Source: Hymenobacter sediminis (GTDB taxonomy: Bacteria; Bacteroidota; Bacteroidia; Cytophagales; Hymenobacteraceae). Taken from it: a stretch of DNA of 64,000 nt. This document shows positions 62,887 to 64,000 of this stretch, piece after piece. The stretch is taken from assembly GCF_003231285.1 (NCBI RefSeq), contig NZ_QKNS01000007.1, forward strand, positions 186,001 to 250,000, in the 5' to 3' direction. The stretch's first letter is position 1. The number at the start of each line of letters is the position of its first letter. The translations under genes and the position numbers were made by a program. The notes beneath the pieces were generated by a model. That model was not told the origin of the DNA. It ran no database searches and saw only the letters and a list, made by a program, of their open reading frames with translations.

Positions 62887-64000
62887 ATGGCTGATTTTCT
62901 GATTATTGGGGCGGGCATTGGCGGGCTTACTACGGCGCATGCGCTTTTACAACAAGGTCACCGCGTACAGGTGTTTGAAGCGGCCCCAGAGCTGCGCGAG
63001 GTAGGCGCCGGCTTGGTGCTGGGCGCCAACGCCATGCGTGCCCTGCACCAACTGCAGCTAGATGCAGCCGTCCTACCCCTCGGCTCGCCCGTAACCCGCC
63101 TCGACCTCCGCGACCAGCAGGGTCGGTTGCTGCAAGCCGCCGACACTACTCCATTTACTACCCGCTTGGGCTTCCCCAACCTGGGTATTCATCGGGCGGC
63201 GCTTCAGCAGATTCTTCTCCAGAGTCTGCCGCCGGATACCTTGACACTTGGCTGCCCTTTTGAACACCTAGAAACCGATGCTGGGGGTGTAACTGCGCAT
63301 TTTGCCGATGGCCGCACCATGCGGGCCGACGCACTAATTGCCGCCGATGGCATCCGCTCCGGGGTGCGCCGGCAGTTGCTACCAACTGCTACGCCACGCT
63401 ACGCGGGCTACACCTGCTGGCGGGCTGTAGTAGACGCCAGCAGCCTGCAACTCCCGGTAGGCGAATCGTGCGAGACGTGGGGCGAGCGGGGCCGGCGGTT
63501 TGGCTACGTGCCTGTGGGCAATGGACAGGTGTATTGGTTTGCCTGCCTGAACAGCCCAGAGCCCCAAAACCCAAAGTTTCGGAATTATCGCACGATGGAT
63601 TTACAGCGTGAGTTTGCCGGTTTCCATGCCCCTATACCTGAACTGCTGGCTCTCACCCGCGACGAGCAACTGCTCTGGAACGACATTCTGGACGTAAAAC
63701 CCCTTTCCCATTTTGCCTTTGGCCGAAGTTTGCTCCTCGGTGATGCTGCGCACGCCACTACCCCCAATTTGGGCCAGGGTGCCGGTATGGCCGTGGAAGA
63801 TGCTGCTGTGCTGGCCCAGTGCCTCTCCGAATCCACCGACGTGGCCCATGCCTTCCGCCGGTTTGAGCTGCGCCGCCGGTCGCGTACCACGCGCGTTGTT
63901 ACCACTTCCTGGTATCTGGGGCAGGTAGGGCAACTGGAAAGCCCATTGCTTACGAAGCTGCGTAACACGGCTATGCGGCTCCTACCCCCCGCCGTAAGCC
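62887..64000 (+). CDS. FAD-dependent monooxygenase (3' end outside window)
   Basis: A class A flavin monooxygenase. 371 codons are seen from ATG at 62887 with no stop before the window edge. The FAD motif is LIIGAGIGGLTTAHALLQQG, and the middle DG motif is ALIAADGIRSGVRRQL. The second FAD-binding site is LLLGDAAHATTPNLGQGAGMAVEDA. Layout is that of hydroxylases acting on aromatic or polyketide-like compounds, with NADH or NADPH as donor. Substrate is unknown. The usual length is 370-410 residues, so little is missing. Confidence 0.9.
   Translation, partial: MADFLIIGAGIGGLTTAHALLQQGHRVQVFEAAPELREVGAGLVLGANAMRALHQLQLDAAVLPLGSPVTRLDLRDQQGRLLQAADTTPFTTRLGFPNLGIHRAALQQILLQSLPPDTLTLGCPFEHLETDAGGVTAHFADGRTMRADALIAADGIRSGVRRQLLPTATPRYAGYTCWRAVVDASSLQLPVGESCETWGERGRRFGYVPVGNGQVYWFACLNSPEPQNPKFRNYRTMDLQREFAGFHAPIPELLALTRDEQLLWNDILDVKPLSHFAFGRSLLLGDAAHATTPNLGQGAGMAVEDAAVLAQCLSESTDVAHAFRRFELRRRSRTTRVVTTSWYLGQVGQLESPLLTKLRNTAMRLLPPAVS

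Overview
The window reads as a chromosomal segment of a GC-rich member of the Bacteroidota (Cytophagales), most like Hymenobacter. The signs are TonB-dependent receptors with a carboxypeptidase-regulatory-like N-terminus paired with a DUF4249 lipoprotein, arginine synthesis through an N-acylornithine carbamoyltransferase, an HmuY-type heme lipoprotein, almost no Shine-Dalgarno sequences, and several promoters of the Bacteroidota type (TTG, about 16-19 bases, then TAnnTTTG). No tRNA, rRNA or CRISPR array was recognised. Both ends cut a gene: the 3' part of sbcC on the left and an FAD monooxygenase on the right.

Layout. 1-7.8 kb: sbcC end, a hypothetical protein, an HNH protein, a secreted protein, thioredoxin, a TonB receptor/DUF4249 pair and a lipoprotein. 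7.8-17.4 kb: housekeeping and metabolism (purine nucleoside phosphorylase, SppA peptidase, RarA ATPase, EamA transporter, carboxylesterase, DNA polymerase IV, Thr-rich secreted protein). 17.5-33.2 kb: a near-complete arginine/carbamoyl-phosphate locus. On the minus strand, in transcription order: a GNAT acyltransferase (ArgA-like), argG, argC, argD, carA, carB and argF'. On the plus strand, diverging: argB, argE, argH. Small poorly conserved genes and palindromic repeats sit between these conserved genes. 33.2-48 kb: TetR regulator, lipoamide dehydrogenase, TPR lipoprotein, geranylgeranyl-reductase-type flavoprotein, FabG, MFS transporter, YiiX-type hydrolase, VWA membrane protein, RluE-type pseudouridine synthase and an alpha/beta hydrolase. 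48-51.4 kb: an AT-richer SDR/AraC pair that looks acquired, a class III nucleotide cyclase and a decayed IS5-type transposase. 51.4-59.3 kb: a heme uptake and use operon (TonB receptor, HmuY, HmuT, HmuU, HmuV, HmuS) with a promoter flanked by two palindromes, next to a divergent helix-turn-helix protein. 59.3-64 kb: an orphan Imm53-like gene, dnaK, a hypothetical protein and the FAD monooxygenase.

The genes work together most clearly in two places. The arginine locus encodes every step from glutamate through acylated intermediates to arginine, including carbamoyl phosphate supply. The heme locus covers outer-membrane capture, periplasmic binding, inner-membrane import and cytoplasmic handling. 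No wholly new system is obvious. The best leads are an unusual substrate-determining residue (Gln90) in ArgF', an Asp at the base-specificity position of the purine nucleoside phosphorylase, two families of intergenic palindromic repeats, a palindromic operator pair at the heme promoter, tandem near-palindromes upstream of the TetR gene, and two paralogous membrane proteins lodged between carA and carB.
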